A stretch of DNA of 61,884 nt from an uncultured Lachnospiraceae bacterium (GCA_947630695.1 CANRIM010000002.1:65271-127154), one strand, 5' to 3'. Positions 25,186-34,000 are shown, counted from the stretch's first letter. Translations and numbers: made by a program. Notes: generated from the letters alone by a model not told the origin.

Positions 25186-26519
25186 TCAGCGTCCGGTATG
25201 TTTTCCGATTCTTTCCGGACTACCTTTGCCCACTCGATGCGCCGGTCCCCCACCTGTTCCACGTAGACGGAAAAGTCGCCGTAATCGAACTGGGGATGAT
25301 CCCCCGCATGGGGAATATAGGAAAGATTGGCAATGATGAAGCCGCCGAAGGTATTGTATTCCTCTTCTTCCAGCGGCAGATCCATGTGAATCAGCTCTTC
25401 CACGTCTTCCATGGCCGTATTGCCGGAAATCCGCCAGCTGTTTTCCGAAAGCGCTTCGATTTCGTTGGGTTCCTCTTTGTCCGTTTCATCATAGATATCG
25501 CCCACGATGGTCTCCAGCAGATCTTCCATCGTCACCAGGCCGGCGGTGCCGCCGAACTCATCCACCACCACCGCCATGTGGGACTTGTTCTTTTTCATTT
25601 CCTGCAGCAGACGGTTGGCCTTGATGGTTTCCGGTACGAAGAATACGTCCTGCATCACTTCCCGGATATCGATGCTGTCCTTTTCCCGAAGGGCCAGCAG
25701 CAGTTCTCTCGTCCGGACCAGACCGATAACCTGGTCAATGGTTTCGCTGCAGACCGGCAGTCGGGAATAGCCGCTCTCTACGATGGTGTTTAAGATTTCC
25801 TCCGTCGTATCCGTGTCGTAGATCACGGTCATATCCGTCCGGTGCACCATCACGTCTCCGGCGGAAATATCATCAAATTCAAATACATTTTCCAGCATTT
25901 CCCTGGAATCCGCATCAATGTCGCCTTTTTCCTCCGCCGCGTCGATCATGACACGGATGTCGTCCTCCGTCACGTCTTCCCCGATTTCATTGGGATTGAT
26001 CCGGAAGATGCGCAGCACCAGATTCGTAGATTTGGAAAGCAGCCATACGATGGGTTTTAAGATCGTGGACATGGCGGCGATAAAGCCGCAGACGGCCCGC
26101 GCCAGCTTGTCCGGATTGCGCATGGCGATGCGCTTGGGCACCAGTTCCCCCAGTACCAGCGTAAAGTAAGAAAGAATAATGGTAATGATGACAACCGAAA
26201 TGCTGTTCAGTACATTTTCCGGCAGCGCCAGAAATTCATGTCGGACCATCCAGCCCACCAGCATATCGGAAAAGGTATCCGCCGCAAACGCGGAACCCAA
26301 GAATCCGGCCAGCGTAATACAGATTTGGATGGTAGAAAGGAAGCCGTTGGGTTCCTCCACCATTTTCAGCATCGTCGCCGCTTTTTTGTCGCCGCTTTCC
26401 GCCAGTTTTTTCACCTTTGCGTCATTCAGCGAAATCACCGCGATTTCCGCCGCCGCGAAAAACGAGTTTAAAAGTATCAGTATCAGCTGCAGCAGAAGCT
26501 GCTGCCCTATTTTCCCCAT
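25182..26519 (-). CDS. CNNM/CorC-type (HlyC/CorC) transporter
   Basis: 445 aa. An N-terminal DUF21/CNNM membrane domain with three to four helices ('FFAAAEIAVISLND' start) is followed by a CBS pair (about 200-335; 'GYSRLPVCSETIDQVIGLVRTRELL') and a C-terminal CorC_HlyC domain with 'EYNTFGGFI'. The family exports magnesium or related divalent cations; the old name hemolysin is misleading. I start at the ATG at 26519; a TTG 21 nt upstream lies on the ribosome-binding site (GAGAGGA). Confidence 0.88.
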   Translation of the reverse strand: MGKIGQQLLLQLILILLNSFFAAAEIAVISLNDAKVKKLAESGDKKAATMLKMVEEPNGFLSTIQICITLAGFLGSAFAADTFSDMLVGWMVRHEFLALPENVLNSISVVIITIILSYFTLVLGELVPKRIAMRNPDKLARAVCGFIAAMSTILKPIVWLLSKSTNLVLRIFRINPNEIGEDVTEDDIRVMIDAAEEKGDIDADSREMLENVFEFDDISAGDVMVHRTDMTVIYDTDTTEEILNTIVESGYSRLPVCSETIDQVIGLVRTRELLLALREKDSIDIREVMQDVFFVPETIKANRLLQEMKKNKSHMAVVVDEFGGTAGLVTMEDLLETIVGDIYDETDKEEPNEIEALSENSWRISGNTAMEDVEELIHMDLPLEEEEYNTFGGFIIANLSYIPHAGDHPQFDYGDFSVYVEQVGDRRIEWAKVVRKESENIPDAD

Positions 26520-26563
26520 GATAAATGTCCATCCTCTCAAATTGGTAAAACCGTAAACACGAC

Positions 26564-26594
26564 AAAAAGACCTGCTTAAAAAGCACGTCTTTTT
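26564..26594. terminator. Bidirectional intrinsic terminator
   Basis: AAAAAGAC-C-TGCTT-AAA-AAGCA-C-GTCTTTTT with one internal mismatch. It lies 45 nt upstream of the CorC-type gene and ends the small unit read from 26702. Confidence 0.8.
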
Positions 26595-26675
26595 TCAACA
26601 AAGCAATTTATGGTAAAAGTGGTAATAACAGATTATGTAACTGAACCCGCAACTTCGGGCAGGACCGTCGTCCAT
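26595..26675 (-). CDS. Possible 26-aa peptide in a small independent unit
   Basis: A 26-codon reading frame (begins MDDGPARSCG, ends KLLC) with CGGAGG 11 nt before its ATG, downstream of a good promoter and ending at the terminator hairpin. Composition (Tyr/His/Cys rich) is not obviously protein-like, so it may be chance within a small RNA. The transcript also holds two short hairpins (CCATA-GTA-TATGG and CCCG-CAACTT-CGGG). No function can be given. Confidence 0.3.
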   Translation of the reverse strand: MDDGPARSCGFSYIICYYHFYHKLLC

Positions 26676-26708
26676 AGTATATGGTTCCTCCGATAATTAA
26701 GTGATATA

Positions 26709-26737
26709 ATGCTATCACAGGAACGAACGGCTGTCAA
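26709..26737 (-). promoter_or_regulatory. Promoter of the small unit upstream of the CorC-type gene
   Basis: Minus strand: perfect TTGACA (26732-26737), 17-nt spacer, TAGCAT (26709-26714). Transcription would start near 26702. Between here and 26791 there is no gene. Confidence 0.6.
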
Positions 26738-26790
26738 GGAGTTTTGGATGCCGCCCGGACTGTAGGAGGAAGGCTTATGCGAAGCATAAC

Positions 26791-27357
26791 TCAAAATGCC
26801 TTCCGACGACTTGGCAGGTGCGCCCTTGGCGCGCGTGCCGATACCGCTTGCCGCACCGCGGCGAAAGCCGCCTTTTCCCCCTGTTCGCTCAAAAGTACCA
26901 GCCACGATTCCAGAAGGGCGGAGGTTTCCGGATGAATGGACCGGTTGGCTTTGCCCCGCTGAAAGTACGCCAGGGCGCTGCCATCGTTGTAATTTTCCTT
27001 CAGATAGACCTTGCTGGCCGCCACCCGGTCGCAGAACATTTCCGCCACATACCGCACTGGCATGGGGACGGCCCGCATCTGCTTTTTTACCGGATCGTAG
27101 TCGGTCCAGTATTCGAAGTGGTGCTTGTTCCTGCCTTTGTGGTGCATCCACGCTCTGGAGTAGCCGACGGCCTCCCGCTCCCCTTCGTTGGGACTTCTGG
27201 AACCCTGAAAATATCTGGCCCCCGGGATAAATTCTTCCGGTGAAAATTTAGACAGGTCATGCCGCAGTCCCTGCCATCCGATGCCGGCGCGGAAGCAGTG
27301 CCGGATCACCTGGTGCCGGTGTTTTAAGATCACTTGCAGATGCTTGAACGGATGCAT
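26791..27357 (-). CDS. DUF5662-type protein
   Basis: 188-aa soluble protein. The segments 'LRHDLSKFSPEEF', 'HHKGRNKHHFEYW' and 'MPVRYVAEMFCDRVAASKVY' are those I associate with DUF5662, a family of Firmicutes and phages with conserved His/Asp residues suggestive of a metal-binding helical fold. Activity unknown. The 3' end overlaps an inverted repeat (GGAAGGC ... GCCTTCC) that may help terminate. It is 11 nt behind the Dabb gene and probably co-transcribed. Confidence 0.72.
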   Translation of the reverse strand: MHPFKHLQVILKHRHQVIRHCFRAGIGWQGLRHDLSKFSPEEFIPGARYFQGSRSPNEGEREAVGYSRAWMHHKGRNKHHFEYWTDYDPVKKQMRAVPMPVRYVAEMFCDRVAASKVYLKENYNDGSALAYFQRGKANRSIHPETSALLESWLVLLSEQGEKAAFAAVRQAVSARAPRAHLPSRRKAF

Positions 27358-27368
27358 AAAACTCTCCT

Positions 27369-27659
27369 TTAAATCTCGTAATCCACCGCGATGCTTGCTT
27401 CTCTGACCGCGTGCATGTGCTTTTTCACCACATTTACATGGTAGGGGTCGTTCTGGTAAGCCTCCAGCGCCGCCGCATCTTCCAGCGTCACCTGCAGAAT
27501 GATGTCATAGGAACGCGCCGAATGTAAGAAGTCCACGCCCACTTCCAGCGCCTGCACCTGAGGCACCTTATCCTTCATGGAACGCAGGATTTCCGCGGTT
27601 TTTCTGCAGTTTTCCTCTCCCGGATCTTTTAATTTAAAACATACGATATGCCGAATCAT
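27369..27659 (-). CDS. Dabb-family (stress-responsive A/B barrel) protein
   Basis: 96 aa. The N-terminal MIRHIVCFKLKD and 'ALEVGVDF ... YDIILQVTLEDAAALEAYQNDPYH' are typical of the dimeric alpha/beta barrel Dabb domain. Members are small stress proteins or accessory cyclase-like proteins; no specific reaction can be assigned. First gene of a two-gene unit with the DUF5662 protein. Confidence 0.85.
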   Translation of the reverse strand: MIRHIVCFKLKDPGEENCRKTAEILRSMKDKVPQVQALEVGVDFLHSARSYDIILQVTLEDAAALEAYQNDPYHVNVVKKHMHAVREASIAVDYEI

Positions 27660-27764
27660 GTCTTCGCCTCATTTCTGTCGGTTTGTATTCAAGGTGCATT
27701 ATAGCATTTCCGGCGGAAAATGTATAGCAGAAATCCCCGGGGCAAAGGCAGGCTGAATTTTTTC

Positions 27765-27793
27765 TTGACATCGGAAAATGATAATGCTAAGAT
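27765..27793 (+). promoter_or_regulatory. Promoter of the tRNA-Ser pair
   Basis: TTGACA (27765-27770), 17-nt spacer, TAAGAT (27788-27793), 30 nt before the first tRNA. Confidence 0.8.
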
Positions 27794-27823
27794 AAACTTT
27801 GCCTGTGCGGCAGCATGCGCAAT

Positions 27824-27909
27824 GGAGAAGTGTCCGAGTGGTTGAAGGAGCTGGTCTTGAAAACCAGTGACTCCGAAAGGGGCCGTGGGTTCGAATCCTA
27901 CCTTCTCCG
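27824..27909 (+). tRNA. tRNA-Ser (anticodon TGA)
   Basis: Class II tRNA with a long variable arm. GGAGAAG / CTTCTCC acceptor, CTTGAAA anticodon loop (TGA), variable arm GACTCCGAAAGGGGCC, GGTTCGAATCC T-arm, discriminator G, no encoded CCA. Confidence 0.95.
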
Positions 27910-27935
27910 TTTTCCATACTTTTATTATATCAGCT

Positions 27936-28024
27936 GGAGAAGTACCCAAGCGGCTGAAGGGGCTCCCCTGGAAAGGGAGTAGGTCGTTAATAGCGGCGCG
28001 AGGGTTCAAATCCCTCCTTCTCCG
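27936..28024 (+). tRNA. tRNA-Ser (anticodon GGA)
   Basis: Class II tRNA, 26 nt behind tRNA-Ser(TGA) and sharing its acceptor sequence. CTGGAAA anticodon loop (GGA), long variable arm, GGTTCAAATCC T-arm, discriminator G. Confidence 0.95.
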
Positions 28025-28030
28025 TCCTGA

Positions 28031-28072
28031 AAAAGGATCCGAAACCTTACGGTTTTTACGGATCCTTTTTTC
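28031..28072 (+). terminator. Terminator of the tRNA-Ser operon
   Basis: AAAGGATCCG / CGGATCCTTT stem with an inner AAACC / GGTTT pairing and a terminal T-run, directly behind the second tRNA. Confidence 0.88.
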
Positions 28073-28119
28073 GTTCCCTTTTCTCCCTTTCACGAATCAC
28101 GGATATTTCCAGAAATTCT

Positions 28120-28148
28120 TTTACATTTCCCTTTAATTATGCTAAACT
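28120..28148 (+). promoter_or_regulatory. Promoter of the polyamine operon
   Basis: TTTACA (28120-28125), 17-nt spacer, TAAACT (28143-28148). Transcription would start near 28155, leaving about 84 nt before the preferred TTG start. Confidence 0.6.
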
Positions 28149-28238
28149 GACAGACGGAATACCGGGATCAGATAATGTAGTACGATGTGCAAAACAGATG
28201 CCGTTACCTTATTACAAGATTACAAGGGAGATACAAAA

Positions 28239-29699
28239 TTGATAGTCAACCGAACCCGTCTGAATCAAAACCGTGCGCCGATTTACGAGGCGCTGGAAAC
28301 TTTCCGGAAAATGCGCGTGGTTCCCTTCGACGTGCCGGGGCACAAACGGGGCCGCGGCAATCCGGAGCTGACCGCATTTCTGGGGCAGCGCTGCGTGGGC
28401 GTGGACGTCAACAGTATGCGCCCCCTGGACAATCTGTGCCATCCCGTTTCCGTCATCCGTGAAGCGGAGGATCTGGCTGCCGATGCTTTCGGTGCGGCCC
28501 ATGCCTTTCTGATGGTAGGCGGCACCACCAGCTCGGTACAGAGCATGATCCTTTCCGTCTGCAAGCGGGGGGACGAAATCATTCTGCCCCGCAATGTGCA
28601 CAAAAGCGTGATCAACGCCCTGGTGCTCTGTGGCGCTGTTCCGGTTTATGTAAACCCGGAAGTGGATCACCGGCTGGGCATTTCCCTGGGCATGAAACGG
28701 GAACAGGTGGCAAAGGCCATCACCGAACATCCGGGGGCAGTCGCCGTGCTGGTGAACAATCCCACCTATTACGGCATCTGCAGCGATCTGCGGGCCATTG
28801 TCCGGATGGCCCACGATGCGGGAATGCTTTGTCTGGCGGATGAAGCCCACGGCACCCATTTTTATTTCGGCGGCGGACTGCCGGCGGCCGCTATGGCCGC
28901 AGGTGCGGATATGGCCTGCGTGTCCATGCACAAAAGCGGCGGCAGCCTCACCCAGTCCAGTCTCCTGCTTACCGGTCCCGGCGTACAGGCCGGTTATGTG
29001 CGGCAGATCATCAACCTGACTCAGACCACCTCCGGCAGTTATCTGCTGATGTCCAGCCTCGATATCAGCCGCCGCAATCTGGCGCTGCGGGGGCGGGACG
29101 TCTTTCATCAGGTAGCCGATATGGCGGAATACGCCCGGCAGGAAATCAACGCGGTGGGCGGTTACTACGCCTTTGGCCGGGAACTGATCAATGGCAATTC
29201 CATTTTTGATTTTGATACTACAAAACTGAGTGTACACACACTGGATATCGGTCTGGCCGGTATCGAGGTGTATGATTATTTACGAGACGAATATGATATT
29301 CAGATTGAATTCGGCGATATCGGCAATATTCTGGCCTATCTTTCCATCGGCGACCGGATCCAGGAGGTAGAGCGTCTGGTCAGCGCCCTTGCGGAGATCC
29401 GCAGACGCTACCAGAAGGACGGTACCGGCCTGCTGAGCCAGGAATACATCGATCCTGTGGTGGTGATGAGTCCTCAGGACGCCTTTTATGCCGAAAAGAC
29501 CAGTCTGCCGCTGGAAGAAAGTGAAGGCCGGGTGTGCAGTGAGTTCGTCATGTGCTATCCTCCGGGCATTCCGCTTCTGGCCCCCGGAGAAAGGATCACT
29601 GCCGAAATTCTCGAGCACATCCGCTACGCACAGGAAAAAGGCTGCAGTATGACCGGATCGGAAGATCCGGAACTGAAATACATCAATGTGCTGGCATAA
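28239..29699 (+). CDS. speA: Arginine decarboxylase (fold type I, SpeA/YaaO-like)
   Basis: 486-aa PLP-dependent Orn/Lys/Arg decarboxylase of the aminotransferase fold. 'VPFDVPGHKRGRGNP', 'PLDNLCHP', 'VGGTTSSVQSMI' and the PLP-lysine site SMHKSGGSLTQSS are all present. The agmatinase gene in the same operon favours arginine as substrate (agmatine product). The start at TTG (28239) has AAGGGAG 8 nt upstream; an ATG at 28185 would add 18 residues but has no ribosome-binding site. Lysine or ornithine specificity cannot be excluded by eye. Confidence 0.85.
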   Translation: MIVNRTRLNQNRAPIYEALETFRKMRVVPFDVPGHKRGRGNPELTAFLGQRCVGVDVNSMRPLDNLCHPVSVIREAEDLAADAFGAAHAFLMVGGTTSSVQSMILSVCKRGDEIILPRNVHKSVINALVLCGAVPVYVNPEVDHRLGISLGMKREQVAKAITEHPGAVAVLVNNPTYYGICSDLRAIVRMAHDAGMLCLADEAHGTHFYFGGGLPAAAMAAGADMACVSMHKSGGSLTQSSLLLTGPGVQAGYVRQIINLTQTTSGSYLLMSSLDISRRNLALRGRDVFHQVADMAEYARQEINAVGGYYAFGRELINGNSIFDFDTTKLSVHTLDIGLAGIEVYDYLRDEYDIQIEFGDIGNILAYLSIGDRIQEVERLVSALAEIRRRYQKDGTGLLSQEYIDPVVVMSPQDAFYAEKTSLPLEESEGRVCSEFVMCYPPGIPLLAPGERITAEILEHIRYAQEKGCSMTGSEDPELKYINVLA

Positions 29700-29719
29700 A
29701 CTGATAGGAGGAACCTGCT

Positions 29720-30574
29720 ATGGAAATGTGGTTCAGTGAATTTCATACGCCGGATGTGAAACACAGCATCCGGGTCACCAGACATCTTTATTCGAAACAG
29801 AGCGATTATCAGCATATCGATATTTTTGAAACCCCCGAGTTCGGGCGCGTGCTGACCCTGGACGGCAATGTCATGCTCACGGAGCGGGACGAGTTTATCT
29901 ATGATGAAATGATTACCCATGTACCCATGTCGGTGCATCAGGGCATCCGGGATATTCTGGTCATCGGCGCAGGCGACGGCGGCGTGGTCAGCGAACTGAC
30001 CCGCTATGACCGGGTGGAGCGCATCGATCTGGTGGAAATGGACCCCATGGTACTGGAGGCCTGCCGCGCTTATCTGCCCGGCAACGTCTGCCGGATGGAC
30101 GACCGCCGGGTGCATATCCATTTTGAAAACGCGCTGAAATTCATCCGCCGCTGCGAAAAGGTCTACGACCTGATCATCGTGGATTCCACGGATCCCTTCG
30201 GTCCTTCGGAGGGCCTTTTTACCCGGGAATTTTACGGCAACTGCTACAATGCGCTGAAGGACGACGGTATCATGGTCAATCAGCAGGGCAGCCCGTTTTA
30301 CGCGGAAGACGCCGGAGCCATGCTCCGCAGCCATAAGCGGATCGTTTCTACCTTCCCCATCAGCCGGGTATATCAGGCCCATATCCCCACTTATGCGGCG
30401 GGCTACTGGCTCTTCGGTTTTGCCAGCAAAAAATATCATCCCACGGATGATCTGGATGCGGCGGCCTGGAACCGGCTGAATCTGCATACCAGATATTACA
30501 CCACCAGGCTGCACGTGGGCGCTTTCTGGCTTCCCGCTTTTCTGGAAGAAATGCTGATGGAAGTGGAGGAATAA
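29720..30574 (+). CDS. speE: Spermidine synthase (polyamine aminopropyltransferase)
   Basis: 284 aa. Small N-terminal beta domain, then a Rossmann methyltransferase-like fold with 'LVIGAGDGGVVSE', 'IDLVEMDP' and 'DLIIVDSTDPFGPSEGLF', the classic signature that transfers an aminopropyl group from decarboxylated S-adenosylmethionine to putrescine. The gene for S-adenosylmethionine decarboxylase (speD) is not in the window. GAGG-type ribosome-binding site; 20 nt behind speA and 3 nt before speB. Confidence 0.92.
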   Translation: MEMWFSEFHTPDVKHSIRVTRHLYSKQSDYQHIDIFETPEFGRVLTLDGNVMLTERDEFIYDEMITHVPMSVHQGIRDILVIGAGDGGVVSELTRYDRVERIDLVEMDPMVLEACRAYLPGNVCRMDDRRVHIHFENALKFIRRCEKVYDLIIVDSTDPFGPSEGLFTREFYGNCYNALKDDGIMVNQQGSPFYAEDAGAMLRSHKRIVSTFPISRVYQAHIPTYAAGYWLFGFASKKYHPTDDLDAAAWNRLNLHTRYYTTRLHVGAFWLPAFLEEMLMEVEE

Positions 30575-30577
30575 GCC

Positions 30578-31483
30578 ATGCGTCCCAATATTGAAACCTT
30601 TCTCGGCTGCGACGCCGATTATACCTCTGCGGAAATCGTGCTTTACGGCGCGCCCTTTGATTCCACCACCAGCTTCCGGCCCGGCGCCAGATTCGGCCCG
30701 GCGGCCATGCGGCATGAAAGCTTTGGTCTGGAAACCTACAGTCCCTACCAGAACGCGGATTTATACGACTGCGCCGTCTTCGACAGCGGCGATCTGGAGC
30801 TTTGCTTCGGGAGCCCGGAAGCTGCCCTTGCGGACATTGAAGCCAAAGCGGCTGAAATCTGCGCCGACGGCAAACTGCCGCTGCTTCTGGGGGGCGAACA
30901 TCTGGTGACTTTGGGCGCCGTGCGGGCGCTCCTGCCCCGGTATCCGGATCTTGTGATCATTCAGTTTGACGCCCATGCCGATCTGCGAAACGACTATCTG
31001 GGCGCGGCTTTAAGCCATGCCTGTGTGATGCGCAGGTGCCACGATCTGCTGGGGGACGGCCGCATCCATCAGTTCTGCATCCGCAGCGGCGACCGGTCGG
31101 AATTTGATTTTGCAGACGCGGGACATACCGCGCTGCACCGGTTTGATTTTCAGGGTCTGAAAGCAACGGCTGCGGCCCTTGCAGAGGCCAATGTTCCCGT
31201 ATATCTGACCATCGATCTGGACTGTCTGGATTCCGGCGTCCTCTGGGGCACGGGCACGCCCGAAGCGGGCGGCGTCACGTTTATGCAGCTGCTGGAGGCG
31301 CTCCTGTGCGTCAGCGGCACCCATGTGGTCGGGGCGGATCTGAATGAACTGGCCCCCATGCTGGATACCAGCGGCGCATCTACCGCGACTGCCTGCAAAA
31401 TTTTACGGGAACTGCTGCTGGCCCTTTCCCGCAGCCGCAGGACGAATCATTCAGCCGAAGATATACCGGCGTTTTTATTATAG
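30578..31483 (+). CDS. speB: Agmatinase / ureohydrolase
   Basis: 301-aa arginase-family enzyme with a binuclear Mn site. The ligands are visible in GGEHLVT, FDAHADLR and IDLDCLDSG. It removes urea from agmatine to give putrescine; a related enzyme in the alternative pathway acts on aminopropylagmatine to give spermidine. It follows speE by 3 nt in the operon. Confidence 0.9.
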   Translation: MRPNIETFLGCDADYTSAEIVLYGAPFDSTTSFRPGARFGPAAMRHESFGLETYSPYQNADLYDCAVFDSGDLELCFGSPEAALADIEAKAAEICADGKLPLLLGGEHLVTLGAVRALLPRYPDLVIIQFDAHADLRNDYLGAALSHACVMRRCHDLLGDGRIHQFCIRSGDRSEFDFADAGHTALHRFDFQGLKATAAALAEANVPVYLTIDLDCLDSGVLWGTGTPEAGGVTFMQLLEALLCVSGTHVVGADLNELAPMLDTSGASTATACKILRELLLALSRSRRTNHSAEDIPAFLL

Positions 31484-31501
31484 TAAAAAGGAGAATCACC
31501 T

Positions 31502-32761
31502 ATGAGCAGAGTACTGGTTATCGGCTGCGGCGGCGTAGCCTCCGTCGCCATTCAAAAATGCTGCCAGGTCAGCGAAGTGTTCAGCGATCTTTGTATCGCC
31601 AGCCGTACCAAATCCAAATGTGACCGGCTGGCGGCGGCCCTTGCCCCCAAAACGGCCACAAAGCTCACCACCGCACAGGTGGACGCGGACGATGTACAGC
31701 AGGTCATCGATCTCATCCGGAGTTTCCGGCCGGATCTGGTGATGAATATTGCCCTGCCCTATCAGGATCTGACCATTATGGACGCCTGTCTGGCCTGCGG
31801 CGTGCACTACATGGATACCGCCAATTATGAACCGGAGGATACCAATGATCCGAAATGGCGTGCCATTTACGAAAAGCGCTGCAAAGAAGCCGGATTTTCC
31901 GCTTACTTTGACTACAGCTGGCAGTGGGCTTACCGGGAAAAATTTGAGAAAGCGGGGCTGACGGCTTTGCTTGGCTGCGGATTTGACCCCGGGGTGACCC
32001 AGGCCTACTGCGCCTATGCGAAAAAACATGAATTTGATACCATTGACAGCATCGATATCTTAGACTGCAACGGCGGCGACCACGGATATCCCTTTGCCAC
32101 CAACTTCAATCCCGAAGTCAATCTGCGGGAGGTATCCGCCCCCGGCAGCTACTGGGAAAACGGCCGCTGGGTCGAAATTCCGCCCATGCATATCAAACGC
32201 AGCTACAACTTTGACCAGGTGGGCGAAAAGGATATGTATCTGCTGCACCATGAAGAAATCGAAAGCCTGGCGAAGAACATGCCGGAAGTGAAGCGCATCC
32301 GGTTTTTCATGACCTTCGGCCAAAGCTATCTGACCCATATGAAATGTCTGGAAAACGTGGGAATGCTTTCCACCGAGCCCGTGGAATTTGAAGGGCACAG
32401 GATCGTGCCGATCCAGTTTTTGAAACGCCTGCTGCCCGATCCCGCCTCCCTTGGCCCCCGCACCCACGGAAAAACCAATATCGGCTGTATTTTTACGGGG
32501 AAAAAAGACGGAAAAGAGAAGCATTATTATATTTACAATGTATGCGACCATCAGAGCTGCTATAACGAGGTGGGCAGCCAGGCCGTCAGCTATACCACCG
32601 GCGTACCCGCCATGTGCGGCGCGCTGATGCTCCTGACCGGCCTCTGGCGCAAACCCGGGGTCTACACCGTGGAGGAACTGGATCCGGATCCCTTCCTGGA
32701 CGCCCTTGACCGTTACGGGCTGCCCCGCAGCGAATCCTACAGTCCGGTGCTGGTGGAATGA
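31502..32761 (+). CDS. Carboxynorspermidine/carboxyspermidine synthase-like (saccharopine dehydrogenase family)
   Basis: 419 aa. N-terminal NAD(P) Rossmann motif 'VLVIGCGGVASVA', and 'ALLGCGFDPGVTQAYCAYA' as in the carboxyspermidine dehydrogenase branch of the saccharopine dehydrogenase family. The enzyme condenses a diamine (putrescine, diaminopropane or agmatine) with aspartate semialdehyde. The partner decarboxylase follows directly with a 4-bp overlap, which is the usual pairing. Which diamine is used cannot be told from sequence. Confidence 0.87.
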   Translation: MSRVLVIGCGGVASVAIQKCCQVSEVFSDLCIASRTKSKCDRLAAALAPKTATKLTTAQVDADDVQQVIDLIRSFRPDLVMNIALPYQDLTIMDACLACGVHYMDTANYEPEDTNDPKWRAIYEKRCKEAGFSAYFDYSWQWAYREKFEKAGLTALLGCGFDPGVTQAYCAYAKKHEFDTIDSIDILDCNGGDHGYPFATNFNPEVNLREVSAPGSYWENGRWVEIPPMHIKRSYNFDQVGEKDMYLLHHEEIESLAKNMPEVKRIRFFMTFGQSYLTHMKCLENVGMLSTEPVEFEGHRIVPIQFLKRLLPDPASLGPRTHGKTNIGCIFTGKKDGKEKHYYIYNVCDHQSCYNEVGSQAVSYTTGVPAMCGALMLLTGLWRKPGVYTVEELDPDPFLDALDRYGLPRSESYSPVLVE

Positions 32762-33975
32762 CGGCGCGTTCGGACAGCCGGCCTCCTTTTACGAGTCTGC
32801 GGAGTAAAAATCCGGCTGAAATCTTTGGCGGCCTGCGTACTCCCTGTTATATTCTGGATGAGGCAAAGCTGCGGGAAAATGGGCAGATTCTGGCGGATCT
32901 GGCGGCTGGCACCGGCTGTAAAATCCTGCTGGCGCAAAAAGCCTTTTCCAATTTTGACCTCTATCCGGTTCTGGCAGAGTATCTTGCGGGCACGGAAGCC
33001 AGCGGCCTGTACGAAGCCCGTCTGGGACAGGAAGCCATGCCGGGCAAAGAAGTGCATGTTTTCAGCGCCGCTTACCGGAAAGACGAATGGAATGCGCTGC
33101 TGCGCTATGCAGACCATATCGTGTTCAATTCTCCCCGTCAGCTGGAGACCTTCGGTCCTTCGGCCAAACGGGCCGGGAAAAGCATCGGCCTGCGTATCAA
33201 TCCCGAATGTTCCACCCAGGAAGGCCATGCCCTTTACGACCCCTGCGCCCCCGGCAGCCGTCTGGGCGTAACCAGAGCCCAGTGGGATCTGCAGATGCGG
33301 CCCGAATCCGTTGCTTTGCTGGACGGCCTGCATTTTCATACCCTCTGTGAACAGGACGCCGACGCCCTCTGGACCACACTGGACGCGGTGGAACAGCGTT
33401 TCGGGGACATTCTGCCCCGGATGCAGTGGCTGAATTTCGGCGGCGGACATCACATTACCCGCCCCGGCTATGATTTATCTTTACTGGAACAATGTATCCG
33501 CCGGGCCAGGTCCTCCTGGAATCTGGCCGTATATCTGGAGCCGGGGGAAGCCTGCGCCCTCAACGCAGGGTATCTGGCTGCAAGGGTTCTGGATATTGTG
33601 CAAAACGGCGCCACAAGCATCGCCATTCTGGACGCAAGCGCCGCCTGCCATATGCCCGACGTACTGGAAATGCCCTATCTGCCGCCGCTTTACGGCGCCG
33701 GTAAACCGGGGAAATATCCCTGCTGCTGCCGTCTGGCCGGGCCCACCTGTCTGGCGGGAGACGTCATCGGTGATTACAGCTTCCCTTCGCCGCTGCATAC
33801 CGGCGATCTGCTGCTCTTCGGCGATATGGCCATCTATACTACCTGTAAAAACAATACCTTTAACGGTATGCCGCTGCCGGATATTCTGGTCCTGAAGGAA
33901 GACGGGCGCATCGAAACCAGCGCCGCCTTTTCCTACAGCGATTTTAAAAAGAGGCTGGGCGGGAGACTGTCCTGA
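32758..33975 (+). CDS. nspC: Carboxynorspermidine decarboxylase-like
   Basis: 405-aa fold type III PLP decarboxylase related to diaminopimelate decarboxylase. 'TPCYILDEAKL', the PLP lysine in 'ILLAQKAFSN', 'LNFGGGHHITRPGYD' and 'GDVIGDYSF' fit the NspC branch, which removes CO2 from carboxyspermidine or carboxynorspermidine. Its ATG overlaps the stop of the synthase (ATGA). Last gene of the operon, with a terminator 27 nt downstream. Confidence 0.9.
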   Translation: MTARSDSRPPFTSLRSKNPAEIFGGLRTPCYILDEAKLRENGQILADLAAGTGCKILLAQKAFSNFDLYPVLAEYLAGTEASGLYEARLGQEAMPGKEVHVFSAAYRKDEWNALLRYADHIVFNSPRQLETFGPSAKRAGKSIGLRINPECSTQEGHALYDPCAPGSRLGVTRAQWDLQMRPESVALLDGLHFHTLCEQDADALWTTLDAVEQRFGDILPRMQWLNFGGGHHITRPGYDLSLLEQCIRRARSSWNLAVYLEPGEACALNAGYLAARVLDIVQNGATSIAILDASAACHMPDVLEMPYLPPLYGAGKPGKYPCCCRLAGPTCLAGDVIGDYSFPSPLHTGDLLLFGDMAIYTTCKNNTFNGMPLPDILVLKEDGRIETSAAFSYSDFKKRLGGRLS

Positions 33976-34000
33976 TTCCATTGATTTTACGCAAATAAAA

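Noticed and set aside
26633-27151. 172-aa minus-strand frame near the DUF5662 gene
   Set aside because: Overlaps the real gene out of frame and runs across the promoter of the small unit.
27824-28024. Tandem similar sequence as a mobile-element repeat
   Set aside because: The similarity is that of two tRNA-Ser genes with a common acceptor stem; no integrase or attachment duplication is present.
27689-28093. 134-aa minus-strand frame over the tRNA-Ser pair
   Set aside because: It runs antisense through both tRNA genes and their terminator; repeated-looking peptide parts come from the similar tRNA sequences.
28212-29237. 341-aa minus-strand frame opposite the decarboxylase
   Set aside because: Antisense shadow; the plus strand has the full PLP-enzyme signature.
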